Notes: generated by a model from the sequence alone, not told the origin. A stretch of DNA of 64,000 nucleotides from Dyadobacter sp. CY261 (GCF_021440085.1 NZ_JAKCPW010000001.1:1736001-1800000); one strand, 5' to 3'. Counted from the first letter of the stretch, positions 46,747 to 54,706 are shown. Made by a program: numbers and translations.

Positions 46747-46804
46747 GGTAATGTAGCTCGGTTGGTCAGAGCCATGGGTCGGAGGTTCGAGCCCTCCCAC
46801 TACC
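46747..46804 (+). tRNA. tRNA-like element without an anticodon arm
   Basis: A 58-base sequence folds as a tRNA lacking the anticodon arm. Acceptor stem GGTAATG/CACTACC (one A-C mismatch), TA, D-arm GCTC-GGTTGGTCA-GAGC, an 8-base linker CATGGGTC, then a perfect T-arm GGAGG-TTCGAGC-CCTCC. The linker replaces the usual anticodon stem-loop of about 17 bases plus variable loop. It cannot decode and may be a degraded tRNA gene or a structured mimic. No encoded CCA follows. Confidence 0.6.
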
Positions 46805-47032
46805 GCGCGACACGAACAGCCCCGTTAAGGAGTAAATAAACCGTATAACGTGTACGGCAACACCGTGTGTTTCTGATGTTGTGCTGTGAAATCAGAGAGG
46901 GAACCAGATACCGCAACCGGCAGATAAGTCGTAAGTCTGGAATCATAATCGACCGAGAGTAGGCTTTCCGGTGTGCCGCAACCAAAAACACCGGATATCA
47001 AATACACTTCATCAACAAACTTTAAAAACAGC
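46805..47032 (+). other. Non-coding stretch with several hairpins
   Basis: No gene is visible between the tRNA-like element and the KilA-N gene. The DNA contains successive inverted repeats: ACGG/CCGT (46854-46857 and 46863-46866), CTGAT/ATCAG (46873-46877 and 46891-46895), CAGA/TCTG (46921-46924 and 46936-46939) and CCGGTGT/ACACCGG (46968-46974 and 46988-46994). It may be a structured RNA or a long 5' leader. No known family is recognised. Confidence 0.4.
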
Positions 47033-47782
47033 ATGATCCAGATTTTCGAATACGAGAGTAGTCCCATCCAATTCGAGGTGATTGATGGACAGGTAATGGC
47101 AAACGCCACCCTCATGGCCAAGGCATTCAACAAGAAGCCGGATGACATTTTCAGAACAAAAACTTGGAAAGAGTTCGAAAATGCCGTTATGGATGACACT
47201 GAATTGCGCTTCGAAGATATTCGAACCGTGAAAAACGGCGATGCTGGCGGATCATGGATTCACCAAGAACTAGTTTTGGAATTCTCACGCCGACTCAATA
47301 CCAAGTTTTCTCTCTGGTGCAATCGAATGATAGCAGAGCTTTTGAAAAGTGGAACGGTGTCAATAAAGCCGAAGTCCACAGCAGAGCAGTTATTGGACAG
47401 TGCAAAGGTAATGGTCGAACATGAGCAGCGACTGAGCTTGTTGGAATCTAGAATTGAAAATCTTGAAGTAAGTAAAAGCAGAGCAACAAGACAGGTAATG
47501 GCTTTGCCGCTGAGCAATACGGCAATACCAGAACAAAGCGATAGAACAAAGATTTTGAGGCTGGTTAATGGGTATTGCAGAATGACGGGCATCAGCTCCC
47601 ATGATACATGGAGTAAGTTGTACGCAGACTTGTATTATCTATACAACATTAGCGTTAGGGCATACAAGAAAAGACCGGACGAAAGAACCTATCTCGATGT
47701 CATTGAACGGCTAGGTCACCTTGATAAGCTTCACGCACTGATATCGGCAATGATTTATGACCTGGACCAAATGGCATCATGA
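47033..47782 (+). CDS. KilA-N domain protein
   Basis: A 249-residue protein with an N-terminal KilA-N DNA-binding domain (about 1-100): IDGQVMANATLMAKAFNKKPDDIF, WIHQELVLEFSRRL and FSLWCNRMIAELL. A coiled segment (about 125-150) leads to a C-terminal helical domain (175-249; TKILRLVNGYCRMTGISSHDTW) of the antirepressor-associated type. Such proteins regulate phage development. The ATG at 47033, preceded by a CATCAAC leader, is used. It overlaps the next gene by four bases. Confidence 0.88.
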   Translation: MIQIFEYESSPIQFEVIDGQVMANATLMAKAFNKKPDDIFRTKTWKEFENAVMDDTELRFEDIRTVKNGDAGGSWIHQELVLEFSRRLNTKFSLWCNRMIAELLKSGTVSIKPKSTAEQLLDSAKVMVEHEQRLSLLESRIENLEVSKSRATRQVMALPLSNTAIPEQSDRTKILRLVNGYCRMTGISSHDTWSKLYADLYYLYNISVRAYKKRPDERTYLDVIERLGHLDKLHALISAMIYDLDQMAS

Positions 47783-48006
47783 GATCAACACCAATCATCA
47801 ATCTCGAAGTTGGCGGAGTTTACCTGGTAAAAAGTCAAAAGGCCTGCTTGAAGGCAAATAAACCGCAACATCGCAAGATCGTCCGCCAACTACCACCAGG
47901 CAGCCTTTATGAATTTGAAGACGATCAGGGCGAGTTTTATACCAAGGAAGGCCGGTTCTTGAAGCGGATGCCATCCAATTACGATCTGATCAAGCGAATA
48001 TCCTAA
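47779..48006 (+). CDS. Hypothetical phage protein, 75 residues
   Basis: A small basic protein beginning with MRSTPIINLEVGGVYLVKSQ and ending in YDLIKRIS. It has a beta-rich start (VGGVYLVKS) and an acidic middle (YEFEDDQGEFY). No family is recognised. It overlaps the KilA-N stop by four bases (ATGA), so it is coupled to that gene. Confidence 0.6.
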   Translation: MRSTPIINLEVGGVYLVKSQKACLKANKPQHRKIVRQLPPGSLYEFEDDQGEFYTKEGRFLKRMPSNYDLIKRIS

Positions 48007-48024
48007 CATCAATTATTACAACCC

Positions 48025-48270
48025 ATGGAAGCGACATTAGAGAATTCATTCAGGCTGGAAAAACAAGGACACCGACAGAAAGTCTACGATGAATACACAA
48101 AGTTGATCAAAAACGGATTTCGATCACATGAGGCGGTTACCCACATTGTAAAAAACGCCGAGGCAATTTGCGGCATAAAGATCCATTCATTTGTAACCAT
48201 CTATCGATATATCAATCGGATGAAAGCCGAAGAGGAGAAATCAAAAAAGCATCGATCCGTACGCTCATGA
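48025..48270 (+). CDS. Hypothetical phage protein, 81 residues
   Basis: A highly charged helical protein (RLEKQGHRQKVYDEYTKLIKNG, TIYRYINRMKAEEEKSKK) that looks like a small DNA- or RNA-binding protein, though no family is recognised. It is preceded by a CATCAA leader (48007-48012). Its stop overlaps the start of a 30-residue membrane peptide. Confidence 0.6.
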   Translation: MEATLENSFRLEKQGHRQKVYDEYTKLIKNGFRSHEAVTHIVKNAEAICGIKIHSFVTIYRYINRMKAEEEKSKKHRSVRS

Positions 48271-48359
48271 AATCGGTAGCTATCGTCCTCATCTTGGCAC
48301 TCTCTATCCTTTCGCCGGCCATCAAATTCAAGATTGACCAGCTTTTTAAACGACACTGA
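48267..48359 (+). CDS. Small membrane peptide, 30 residues
   Basis: MKSVAIVLILALSILSPAI followed by KFKIDQLFKRH: one hydrophobic helix with a basic tail. It overlaps the previous gene by four bases (ATGA), a coupling pattern used throughout this phage. It is too short for domain recognition; holin-like or regulatory roles are possible but not shown. Confidence 0.5.
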   Translation: MKSVAIVLILALSILSPAIKFKIDQLFKRH

Positions 48360-48363
48360 ATCA

Positions 48364-48708
48364 ATGACGTTAGAAAATATTGAATCGCACATGCGCAATC
48401 AAATCGCTGTCATGTCCGAATTCCGGAAAGACTTTGACCAAATCAAAGAACATCTGCACAAAGGAGATGCGCTTCCAGAGGTTTATATAAACAGTAGCGA
48501 AGCTCAGCGTATCCTGAATGTATCTGCGAATCTGATCATTTTTTGGAGGAAGGAAGGGCTTCTAACCCACCACAAGAATCAGAAATGTCAAATCAACCGA
48601 TACTTGCTATCCGAGGTATGGTGGCTAAAAAAACAGAAATACATGTTCATGACACCAATAGAGCTCACAAATCTGATCAAAAAAAGAAAGGTAGAGCTCG
48701 GCTTTTAA
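48364..48708 (+). CDS. Excisionase/MerR-like helix-turn-helix protein
   Basis: A 114-residue protein with an N-terminal coiled-coil (about 1-35) and a winged-helix region: INSSEAQRILNVSANLIIFWRKEGLL resembles the HTH_17/excisionase fold. The ATG at 48364 is used; 48334 is also possible and would overlap the peptide gene. It could be the phage excisionase, but it is far from the integrase. It lies just before the SSB-like gene. Confidence 0.65.
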   Translation: MTLENIESHMRNQIAVMSEFRKDFDQIKEHLHKGDALPEVYINSSEAQRILNVSANLIIFWRKEGLLTHHKNQKCQINRYLLSEVWWLKKQKYMFMTPIELTNLIKKRKVELGF

Positions 48709-48753
48709 TAATCGTTTATTCATCACCGTTATCAACAGTTCACCAATAAATTT

Positions 48754-49443
48754 ATGTCACGTTACGAATCTACCCAAGCAGTAAACCCCGTCCAACGATA
48801 CTACGATTGGGACGGACAAGGTCAAACATTCAGCCATTACAATTCAGAGTCGGCTGAACAAATTCCGGAAACATTGCCGTTCAAATTTTTCATCATCAGT
48901 GAACGGTACTGCGTCCGCGGGTTCGATGAAAATCTTCGCCAGGGCATTTTTTCAAATGTGGTTCAATATGTCGGCAGAGAAGAGCTCAATGTCCGCTGGA
49001 AAGATGGCAATACCATTGCAAAGGGACTATGGCGCGACATTAAAGGCGAGGTAAACGCCAACGGTGGTCACTACACAATGGTAATTTTTGCCATGTCGGA
49101 ATTACAGGACTTGATTTGCATCCGACTCCGCGGGTCAGCCATTAAGTCTTGGGGCGACACAGTCGGCAAAAGCCGCGTACGTCAAAACGATGAATGGATT
49201 TCAGTTGCAAGCGTAGGGACAGGTGAAAATGAACGAGGCACTTATTATTATCCGATCTTCTCATTCGGCGGTTCACTTGCCAAAGAAGATGATGAGATTG
49301 GCGCGCAATTAGCCGCAGAACTCAAAAATTACCGGGAGAATAAACCAGTCGCTCAACCTGTCAGCCCAACGCCATCAACATCAATGCCCCCATCAGCCAC
49401 CCTCCCGCCACCTACGGACGATGACGATGATCTTCCTTTTTAG
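48754..49443 (+). CDS. Single-stranded-DNA-binding-like protein
   Basis: A 229-residue protein: a probable OB-fold-like body (about 40-170; FFIISERYCVRGFDE, NVVQYVGREELNVRW), a flexible Pro/Ser/Thr linker (187-222) and the C-terminal tip DDDDDLPF. An acidic linker ending in this tip is the SSB-Ct protein-docking motif of bacterial SSB. It would coat single-stranded DNA and recruit phage replication proteins. It lies upstream of the DGR and the replication genes. The body is not a typical SSB sequence, so the assignment rests mostly on the tail. Confidence 0.7.
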   Translation: MSRYESTQAVNPVQRYYDWDGQGQTFSHYNSESAEQIPETLPFKFFIISERYCVRGFDENLRQGIFSNVVQYVGREELNVRWKDGNTIAKGLWRDIKGEVNANGGHYTMVIFAMSELQDLICIRLRGSAIKSWGDTVGKSRVRQNDEWISVASVGTGENERGTYYYPIFSFGGSLAKEDDEIGAQLAAELKNYRENKPVAQPVSPTPSTSMPPSATLPPPTDDDDDLPF

Positions 49444-49496
49444 CGTGTCAAATTCCACTTCATCATAATTGAATATAAGTAACCTCATCTTTCAGT

Positions 49497-49901
49497 ATGG
49501 AGCGTATTAACAAGTCAAACGTCAAACGAGCCGTAGCTATTCACCGTGCCAGATCGCCTCGAAAAAACCGCCCGACGTTTATCTCAACCAGAGCAAACGG
49601 AACATTCCGGATGTCGCGCGGGCTCGTTGAACTAATGAATGATCCATCTCACGTTGAATTTTACATTGAGGACAACCGGCTTTTTATTGCACCAACAACG
49701 GAAGGCGTCGGATTCAAAGTAAGGAAATATTTGGATGGAGATAATAACGTCTTCTGCTGTCGGTATATCACTTCGATCTATTCAATGCTTATCGATCGAA
49801 AATCAATCGTATACACAGAACCGGTTGTATTAAAACTGGACGAAAATACCACCATTTCAGCTTACGAGATCCGTCTTGTAACAGATCCAGTCAAAAGTTA
49901 A
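49497..49901 (+). CDS. Hypothetical phage protein, 134 residues
   Basis: A basic protein starting MERINKSNVKRAVAIHRARSP with a beta-rich body (TFISTRANGTFRMSRGLVELM, HVEFYIEDNRLFIAPT). No family is recognised. It lies 53 bases after the SSB-like gene and about 80 bases before DGR target B. Confidence 0.6.
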   Translation: MERINKSNVKRAVAIHRARSPRKNRPTFISTRANGTFRMSRGLVELMNDPSHVEFYIEDNRLFIAPTTEGVGFKVRKYLDGDNNVFCCRYITSIYSMLIDRKSIVYTEPVVLKLDENTTISAYEIRLVTDPVKS

Positions 49902-49981
49902 GGGTTTTGGAATAATGCGCTTGGACATATTTCCAAGTCCACTTTGTGGATCAATATCGCTCATCACAAACAATCAATAAC

Positions 49982-50482
49982 ATGTCAACAGAATACCTTC
50001 AAATTTCAAAGTCAAATGCCATCAAAGCGTTTGAGTCAGCCGACAGGGCTGGGAAAAAACTTCTCAAAGACCTACTCGGAGAGGTTGCGCTAAGCCAGAA
50101 AATCACGGATCGGGTCAAATCTTACGAAGATGCGTGTCTGATCAAAGGCATCAAGCCAAAGACTATCGAAGATTTCTCATTCTTGGAAGATCAGGCAGAA
50201 TACATGTTCGCAGTTCATCAGGACGATGTGATTAATGAGGTACTAAACGAAGGATGGAATCCGGATTGGAGCGATGACGACCAGTACAAATATTATCCAT
50301 ACTTCTATTGGGACGAAAATGCCGCGGGTGGTTCCGGGTTCTCGTTCCGCGGCGTCGGCTACGACTACTCGTTTTCGGGCGTCGGCTCCCGCCGGGTTTT
50401 CAAAACATCAGAACTGGCGACATACTCCGGAAAACAGTTTATTGAAATCCATCGTATCATCCACAATCCAAGACAGAAATGA
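49982..50482 (+). CDS. DGR target protein B
   Basis: A 166-residue protein with an additional N-terminal domain (ISKSNAIKAFESADRAGKKLL) shared with targets C and D, then KITDRVKSYEDAC, YYPYFYW, the variable region at residues 114-138 (R, G, V, G, Y, D, Y, F, G) and a final helix. Its 3' flank is more diverged than the others (RRVFKTSELATYSGKQF). It overlaps target C by four bases (ATGA), so both are translated together. Cytoplasmic; function unknown. The start at 49982 follows a CATCAC/ATCAATAAC leader. Confidence 0.9.
   Translation: MSTEYLQISKSNAIKAFESADRAGKKLLKDLLGEVALSQKITDRVKSYEDACLIKGIKPKTIEDFSFLEDQAEYMFAVHQDDVINEVLNEGWNPDWSDDDQYKYYPYFYWDENAAGGSGFSFRGVGYDYSFSGVGSRRVFKTSELATYSGKQFIEIHRIIHNPRQK
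50321..50395 (+). repeat. Variable repeat VR2 of the DGR
   Basis: It aligns with 50982-51056 of the template. Of 14 core template adenines 11 are changed, the three upstream adenines are G, and no non-adenine position differs until 50394, where template T is G. It encodes residues 114-138 of target B. Confidence 0.92.
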
Positions 50483-50958
50483 CAGAATTAATCCAAATCA
50501 CCAAAGAAAATGCCATCAAGGCATTCAACTCAGCCGGACCAAAAGGAAAGGCCCTTCTTCAAAATTTGATTGGTGCCGATGTGTTGATTGAAAAAATCAC
50601 AGACCGAGTGAAAAGTTATGAAGACGCATGTGAAGTACTGGGACTAAAACCCAAGACCATAAATGATTATGATGGAGCTGTCGCCGAATTTGCATTCCAC
50701 AAACTCGAACGGATAGCGAAAGCACTAAATGAAGGCTGGAAACCAAATTGGGACAATTCAAGCGAGTGGAAGTACTACCCTTGGTTTGACATGCGGTCAA
50801 CATCCGCGGGTGGTTCCGGGTTCTCGTTCAGCGACGGCGTCTACGGCAACTCGCGTTCGCGCGTCGGCTCCCGCCTCGTTTTTCGGTCCCGCGAACTGGC
50901 CGAATACGCCGGGGAAACGTTTCTGGATATTTACCGAGATTGGATGGTGATCGAATAA
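50479..50958 (+). CDS. DGR target protein C
   Basis: A 159-residue protein with the shared N-terminal domain (ITKENAIKAFNSAGPKGKALL), KITDRVKSYEDACEVLGL, IAKALNEGWKPNWD, KYYPWF, the variable region at residues 109-133 (S, D, G, V, Y, G, N, R, R) and the helix RELAEYAGETFLDIYRDWM. Its 3' end is identical over 69 bases to that of target A (50878-50946 vs 46261-46329). It lies 19 bases upstream of the template repeat, the cassette order typical of DGRs. Confidence 0.92.
   Translation: MTELIQITKENAIKAFNSAGPKGKALLQNLIGADVLIEKITDRVKSYEDACEVLGLKPKTINDYDGAVAEFAFHKLERIAKALNEGWKPNWDNSSEWKYYPWFDMRSTSAGGSGFSFSDGVYGNSRSRVGSRLVFRSRELAEYAGETFLDIYRDWMVIE
50803..50877 (+). repeat. Variable repeat VR3 of the DGR
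   Basis: It aligns with 50982-51056 of the template: 9 of 14 core adenines are changed and the three upstream adenines are G. It encodes residues 109-133 of target C. This is the copy nearest the template (about 100 bases). Confidence 0.92.
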
Positions 50959-50977
50959 AGATAATGGGTTGTGCACT

Positions 50978-51058
50978 GCATGCCGCAGGTAGTTCCAGGT
51001 TCTCGTTCAACGACAACGACTACGACAACTCGAATTCGAACGTCGGCTCCCACATATG
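50978..51058 (+). repeat. Template repeat (TR) of the DGR
   Basis: A non-coding repeat between target C and the reverse transcriptase. From 50982 to 51050 it matches each variable repeat except at its adenines. In the reading frame of the targets its variable codons are AAC, GAC, AAC, GAC, TAC, GAC, AAC, AAT and AAC: adenines are limited to codon positions 1 and 2, so mutation cannot create stop codons. Five AAY, three GAC and one TAC codon permit about 1.9 x 10^8 protein variants. The homology to VR4 extends left to about 50978. Confidence 0.93.
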
Positions 51059-51167
51059 CAAAATCAAGAAATTGCAGCGCAGACCTTGGCAACATGCCAA
51101 AAAATGACCTGATAACCTTTATGACGCGCTGGTATCGCAAGAAAAAGCGAGTCGCAAAGCATAGGCT

Positions 51168-52157
51168 ATGAAACGGACGGGAAATCTTTACGAAAAAGTT
51201 TGCAGTATCGAAAACCTTCACCTGGCCGATAGGAGAGCCAGAAAAGGTAAGCTCAGTCAGCATGGCATCAAAAAACATGATCACAACAAGGAATATAACT
51301 TACAAGCCTTGCACCTCATGCTTCGAAACAAATCGTTCAAAACATCGCAGTACACCACGTTTGTGATCTTTGAACCAAAGAGAAGAGAGATATCAAGGCT
51401 TCCTTACTTCCCAGACAGGATTGTACATCACGCCATCATGAATATTTTGGAACCAATCTGGACCTCAATTTTCACGCATGACACGTACGCATGCATCAAA
51501 GGGCGAGGAATTCACCTGGCCGCATCGAGAGTTAGTGCAGCGTTGAAAAACGAGCCGGAAACTAAGTACTGCCTAAAATTGGACGTAAGGAAATTTTACC
51601 CAAGTATCGATCATCAAATCATGAAATCCATAGTGCGTCGAAAAATCAAAGATCCCGACCTGTTGTGGCTGATTGACTCGATCATCGACAGCTCAGAGGG
51701 ACTTCCAATCGGGAACTACCTCAGCCAGTTTCTATCAAATCTTTATCTAACCTACTTCGATCACTGGATTAAGGAAATGAAAAATGTTAAGCACTATTTC
51801 AGGTATTGCGACGACCTGGTAATTCTTGGGGACAGTAAGCCGGCATTACACCAGCTGCTCTCCGAGATCCGGGAATACCTGAGAGACAAATTAGGATTAG
51901 ACGTCAAAGGAAACTATCAAATCTTTCCGGTTGCATCCCGCGGCATTGACTTCGTAGGGTACCGGATGTACCACACGCACACTATGCTCCGAAAGTCAAT
52001 CAAGAAGAGCTTTGCCCGAGCGATCGCCAAAGGCAAAGGACCTGAATCGATCGCCGCGTACAAAGGATGGGCAAAGCACGCAAACTGTCTAAACCTCATC
52101 AAAGTACTCTCCCATGGAAAAAGTAAAGAAGTTCAAGGAATTCGGGATACAACCTGA
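51168..52157 (+). CDS. DGR-type reverse transcriptase
   Basis: A 329-residue enzyme. Group II-intron-like RT motifs are present: LDVRKFYPSID (residues 138-148), IGNYLSQ (181-187), which matches the DGR-specific [IVL]GxxxSQ in place of QGxxxSP, and the catalytic YCDD (213-216), then GIDFVGYRM. There is no maturase or endonuclease domain. It lies 110 bases after the template repeat. It would copy the template RNA with errors at adenines; the cDNA then replaces the variable repeats in the targets. A small protein gene overlaps its 3' end by 44 bases. Confidence 0.96.
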   Translation: MKRTGNLYEKVCSIENLHLADRRARKGKLSQHGIKKHDHNKEYNLQALHLMLRNKSFKTSQYTTFVIFEPKRREISRLPYFPDRIVHHAIMNILEPIWTSIFTHDTYACIKGRGIHLAASRVSAALKNEPETKYCLKLDVRKFYPSIDHQIMKSIVRRKIKDPDLLWLIDSIIDSSEGLPIGNYLSQFLSNLYLTYFDHWIKEMKNVKHYFRYCDDLVILGDSKPALHQLLSEIREYLRDKLGLDVKGNYQIFPVASRGIDFVGYRMYHTHTMLRKSIKKSFARAIAKGKGPESIAAYKGWAKHANCLNLIKVLSHGKSKEVQGIRDTT

Positions 52158-52425
52158 AAGCAAAGGGTTCGTAGGGGACAAAATCGACGTCGACCGGATC
52201 ATTAATACCGAAATAGTAGTGCACGACTACCGCATTGAAACATCCAAATATCCCGGCAAAGGCAACAGTAAATGCCTTCACATGCAGATCAGCATCGGAG
52301 ATCAGAAAAGGGTGGTGTTTACCGGATCGACGGTCTTGCAATACGAAATTCAAAAAATATCAAAATCTGATTTCCCTTTCGAAACCACTATTGTCCGGGA
52401 CAACAAACGTCTCGAATTCACCTGA
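52114..52425 (+). CDS. Small protein overlapping the reverse transcriptase, candidate DGR accessory
   Basis: A 103-residue protein, beta-rich and charged (INTEIVVHDYRIETS, CLHMQISIGDQKRVVFTG, FPFETTIVRDNKRLEF), that starts 44 bases inside the RT gene. It does not look like Avd, the four-helix accessory protein of classical DGRs, and no other Avd-like protein is visible. The overlap makes it the best accessory candidate, but it could equally be an unrelated phage gene with a nucleic-acid-binding fold. Confidence 0.65.
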   Translation: MEKVKKFKEFGIQPESKGFVGDKIDVDRIINTEIVVHDYRIETSKYPGKGNSKCLHMQISIGDQKRVVFTGSTVLQYEIQKISKSDFPFETTIVRDNKRLEFT

Positions 52426-52461
52426 CTCCAATTATCATTCATCCTCAACTATCCAAAAAAA

Positions 52462-52626
52462 ATGACACCTATCGACAAACTTTGGAGCCTTATTTCACTA
52501 TGTATAATGCTAGCCATGGCAGGCGGCATGGTTTACATGATCATCTGCTTTGTCAGCGAAGTTAAGCGCGCAGTGAGAATGGATGATGGTGATCACAAAC
52601 CTCGGCGCCGTGGCAAAAACCTGTAA
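52462..52626 (+). CDS. Small single-span membrane protein, 54 residues
   Basis: A 54-residue protein, MTPIDKLWSLISLCIMLA..., with one helix (about residues 8-31) and a basic C-terminus (HKPRRRGKNL). It follows a CATCCTCAAC leader and overlaps the HNH gene by 44 bases in another frame. Function unknown. Confidence 0.55.
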   Translation: MTPIDKLWSLISLCIMLAMAGGMVYMIICFVSEVKRAVRMDDGDHKPRRRGKNL

Positions 52627-52975
52627 ACATCCAGGGTGTACTAATCCGGTGTTTTCAAAGCTCTACTGCCTGTTTCACCAGTACATCATCAAGAAGCCTC
52701 AGCGGATCGCGGCAGTGAGCAAAAAACAAGCCGAGAAGCTGAAAGAATACACCCGGCTGCGAATTGATTTTTTGAAAGTTCGACCAAAATGCGAAGCCGC
52801 GTTATCCGGATGCATAAAACGAGCAACACAGATCCATCATAGGGCTGGCCGAGGCAGGTATCTCCTTGAAGTGATAACATGGATGGCTATTTGCCAAAAC
52901 TGCCACAGTAAGGTGCATGACCGTATGGGAGTTGACGAAGCGATAAAAACCGGCTTACGAATTAAAAAGACTTAG
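52583..52975 (+). CDS. HNH/zinc-finger nuclease-like protein
   Basis: A 130-residue protein with N-terminal zinc-binding CKHPGCTNP...YCLFH, a basic helical region, and an HNH-like core: CEAALSGCIKRATQIHHRAGRG followed by CQNCHSKVH. The IHHRAGRG and CxxCHxxxH motifs resemble phage HNH/NinG-type proteins of recombination. Catalysis is inferred, not shown. It lies between the DGR and the replication initiator. Confidence 0.78.
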   Translation: MMVITNLGAVAKTCKHPGCTNPVFSKLYCLFHQYIIKKPQRIAAVSKKQAEKLKEYTRLRIDFLKVRPKCEAALSGCIKRATQIHHRAGRGRYLLEVITWMAICQNCHSKVHDRMGVDEAIKTGLRIKKT

Positions 52976-52989
52976 TAATTACACTTTCC

Positions 52990-53931
52990 ATGGCCAGACC
53001 TCACAAACCCGGATTAGAATACTTCCCAAAGGATTCTAACATGCTCGGGGATCGAAAAATAAGACGACTTATGTCTGTCTGGGGCCTCAAAGGCCTTGTG
53101 GTTTACGAATATTTACTTTGTCTGATTTACGGAGATCAAGGGTACTTCATACGATATGACTCAAATCTGGCCTTTGACGTTGCTGATTACCTGAAAAACG
53201 ACATTTCCGAAACCGATGTGAAGTCAATTGTTGTCACATGTTTGGATATTGATTTATTCGATCAAGATCGGTTTAAATCACTGAATGTGCTTACGTCTTC
53301 TGGTATTCAGAACAGGTACCTAAAAGCAAAAAGAGGTGGGGTTATTGCAAAAGAATACGAGGTTGTTGCAACAGAAACCAGGGTTATTGCTGCAATAACT
53401 ACACTAAACTCAGCAATAAGTACACAAAGTAAAGTAAAGGAAATAAAAGAACAGGATAGTAAAGGAATTTTAGCGCCCGTCGGCGCAGAGAAAGAGGGGT
53501 TTAAAAATAAGGGTGACCCTATCATAGACCCGAAAAAAGAAAATGCCCCCCCGGTTGCGCCGCGCCCCCCCAAGTCAGAAACCAGATTTGACCTTGTGTC
53601 TGATAAGCTTGGAGTTATTAAATGCAAGGTATTAGCTGCATTGCTCAAAAAATACGATGACGAACACCCAAATGCATACCCAAGTGAGCTCTATACGAAA
53701 TTTCTGGTTTACTGGTCCCAACCAAACGAACGCGGCCGGCCGAAGTGGATTGTAGAGCAAGATCGAAAAGGTGGAACATTCCACATTCCTGGCAGACTAT
53801 CAACATTTAAGCAAAATGACTTCACCAACAAACCAACATCAGGAAACGGAAAGCCAGGTACTCTTAGACCTACTTCCATCGGTTCCCCTAACTACCGAGG
53901 AAAAGGAAGCGATTGCGATGTGGAACTCTAA
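52990..53931 (+). CDS. Replication initiator-like protein (DUF4373/Lin1244 N-terminal domain)
   Basis: A 313-residue protein. The start (GLEYFPKDSNMLGDRKIRRLMSVWGLKGLVVYEYLL) matches the DUF4373/Lin1244-Lin1753 domain, a winged-helix found in DnaD-like phage initiators. A low-complexity linker (about 150-205), containing two runs of seven C in the DNA (about 53546 and 53565), leads to a C-terminal domain. The next gene encodes a DnaC-like loader, consistent with an origin-binding role. It overlaps that gene's likely start by 116 bases. Confidence 0.82.
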   Translation: MARPHKPGLEYFPKDSNMLGDRKIRRLMSVWGLKGLVVYEYLLCLIYGDQGYFIRYDSNLAFDVADYLKNDISETDVKSIVVTCLDIDLFDQDRFKSLNVLTSSGIQNRYLKAKRGGVIAKEYEVVATETRVIAAITTLNSAISTQSKVKEIKEQDSKGILAPVGAEKEGFKNKGDPIIDPKKENAPPVAPRPPKSETRFDLVSDKLGVIKCKVLAALLKKYDDEHPNAYPSELYTKFLVYWSQPNERGRPKWIVEQDRKGGTFHIPGRLSTFKQNDFTNKPTSGNGKPGTLRPTSIGSPNYRGKGSDCDVEL

Positions 53932-54706
53932 CCCGCAGGTTTTTCCTGAACTGACCGAAAAAGAGCGAGAATTCGCAATTGAAGATGCCATTGCGCGAGC
54001 GAGAAAAGAAAAGGGACAACGGCTATTCAACCTCGCTTACAAAGCGAAAGTCGAACGTGAGCGAGTATTCCCTTCGTTCGACGCGAAGTCCTTCAAGGAT
54101 CTTCTACTACGATTGGGACAAACTCGCGCTATCGAACGCAAGTGGAAGTTTCCGTTTGCAATCGACGAGGATAATGAAAAAGTTGTTAAGCTACTTTGTC
54201 TGTATTTTACGCGAGATGAAAGATTTGAGCAGCAAAGCCCTGAATTCTCGCTCTGGAAAGGCATTGCACTGGTTGGTGACACTGGCGTCGGCAAAACAAG
54301 TTTGATGCAACTGTGTGCGAAAAATCCACACGCCTGCTATGCTCAATATGACTGCAAGACCATCGCGGACCAATATGCCGAACACGGCCCCGAAGTAATT
54401 GACAAATACATCGCCGACTTTGAGATCAAGAATTCAGATGAGCATTTTGGTCAAAAGGTTATCGGTCGCCTGTTTGATGATCTCGGCACCGAAGCCACTG
54501 CAAAGCACTTCGGCAATGAAAAGAACGTCATGGGTGACATCATCGAAGGAAGGTATCAAGGCGGATGGCACAATTTAACCCATATCACATCAAACCATAC
54601 ACTGGAAGAAATTCACACGATGTATGGGAAAAGGGTCTCTGACCGACTTCGCGAGATGTGCAACATTATTGAGTTTCCAGAAACGGCAAAATCCCGCCGC
54701 CGTTAA
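53816..54706 (+). CDS. DnaC-like helicase-loader ATPase
   Basis: A 296-residue AAA+ protein. Walker A is GDTGVGKTS near residue 162 and a Walker B-like RLFDDLGTE lies near 218; ITSNHTLEEIHTMYGKRVSDRL contains the sensor and arginine-finger region. It would load the replicative helicase. The ATG at 53816 overlaps the initiator gene by 116 bases; the ATG at 53918 (MWNSNPQ), with a 14-base overlap, is an equally plausible start. Confidence 0.85.
   Translation: MTSPTNQHQETESQVLLDLLPSVPLTTEEKEAIAMWNSNPQVFPELTEKEREFAIEDAIARARKEKGQRLFNLAYKAKVERERVFPSFDAKSFKDLLLRLGQTRAIERKWKFPFAIDEDNEKVVKLLCLYFTRDERFEQQSPEFSLWKGIALVGDTGVGKTSLMQLCAKNPHACYAQYDCKTIADQYAEHGPEVIDKYIADFEIKNSDEHFGQKVIGRLFDDLGTEATAKHFGNEKNVMGDIIEGRYQGGWHNLTHITSNHTLEEIHTMYGKRVSDRLREMCNIIEFPETAKSRRR

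Noticed and set aside
50971..51171. A 66-codon frame across the template repeat
   Set aside because: It reads the template in a frame different from that of the targets and yields a Thr/Arg-rich string. The region is explained by the non-coding DGR template.
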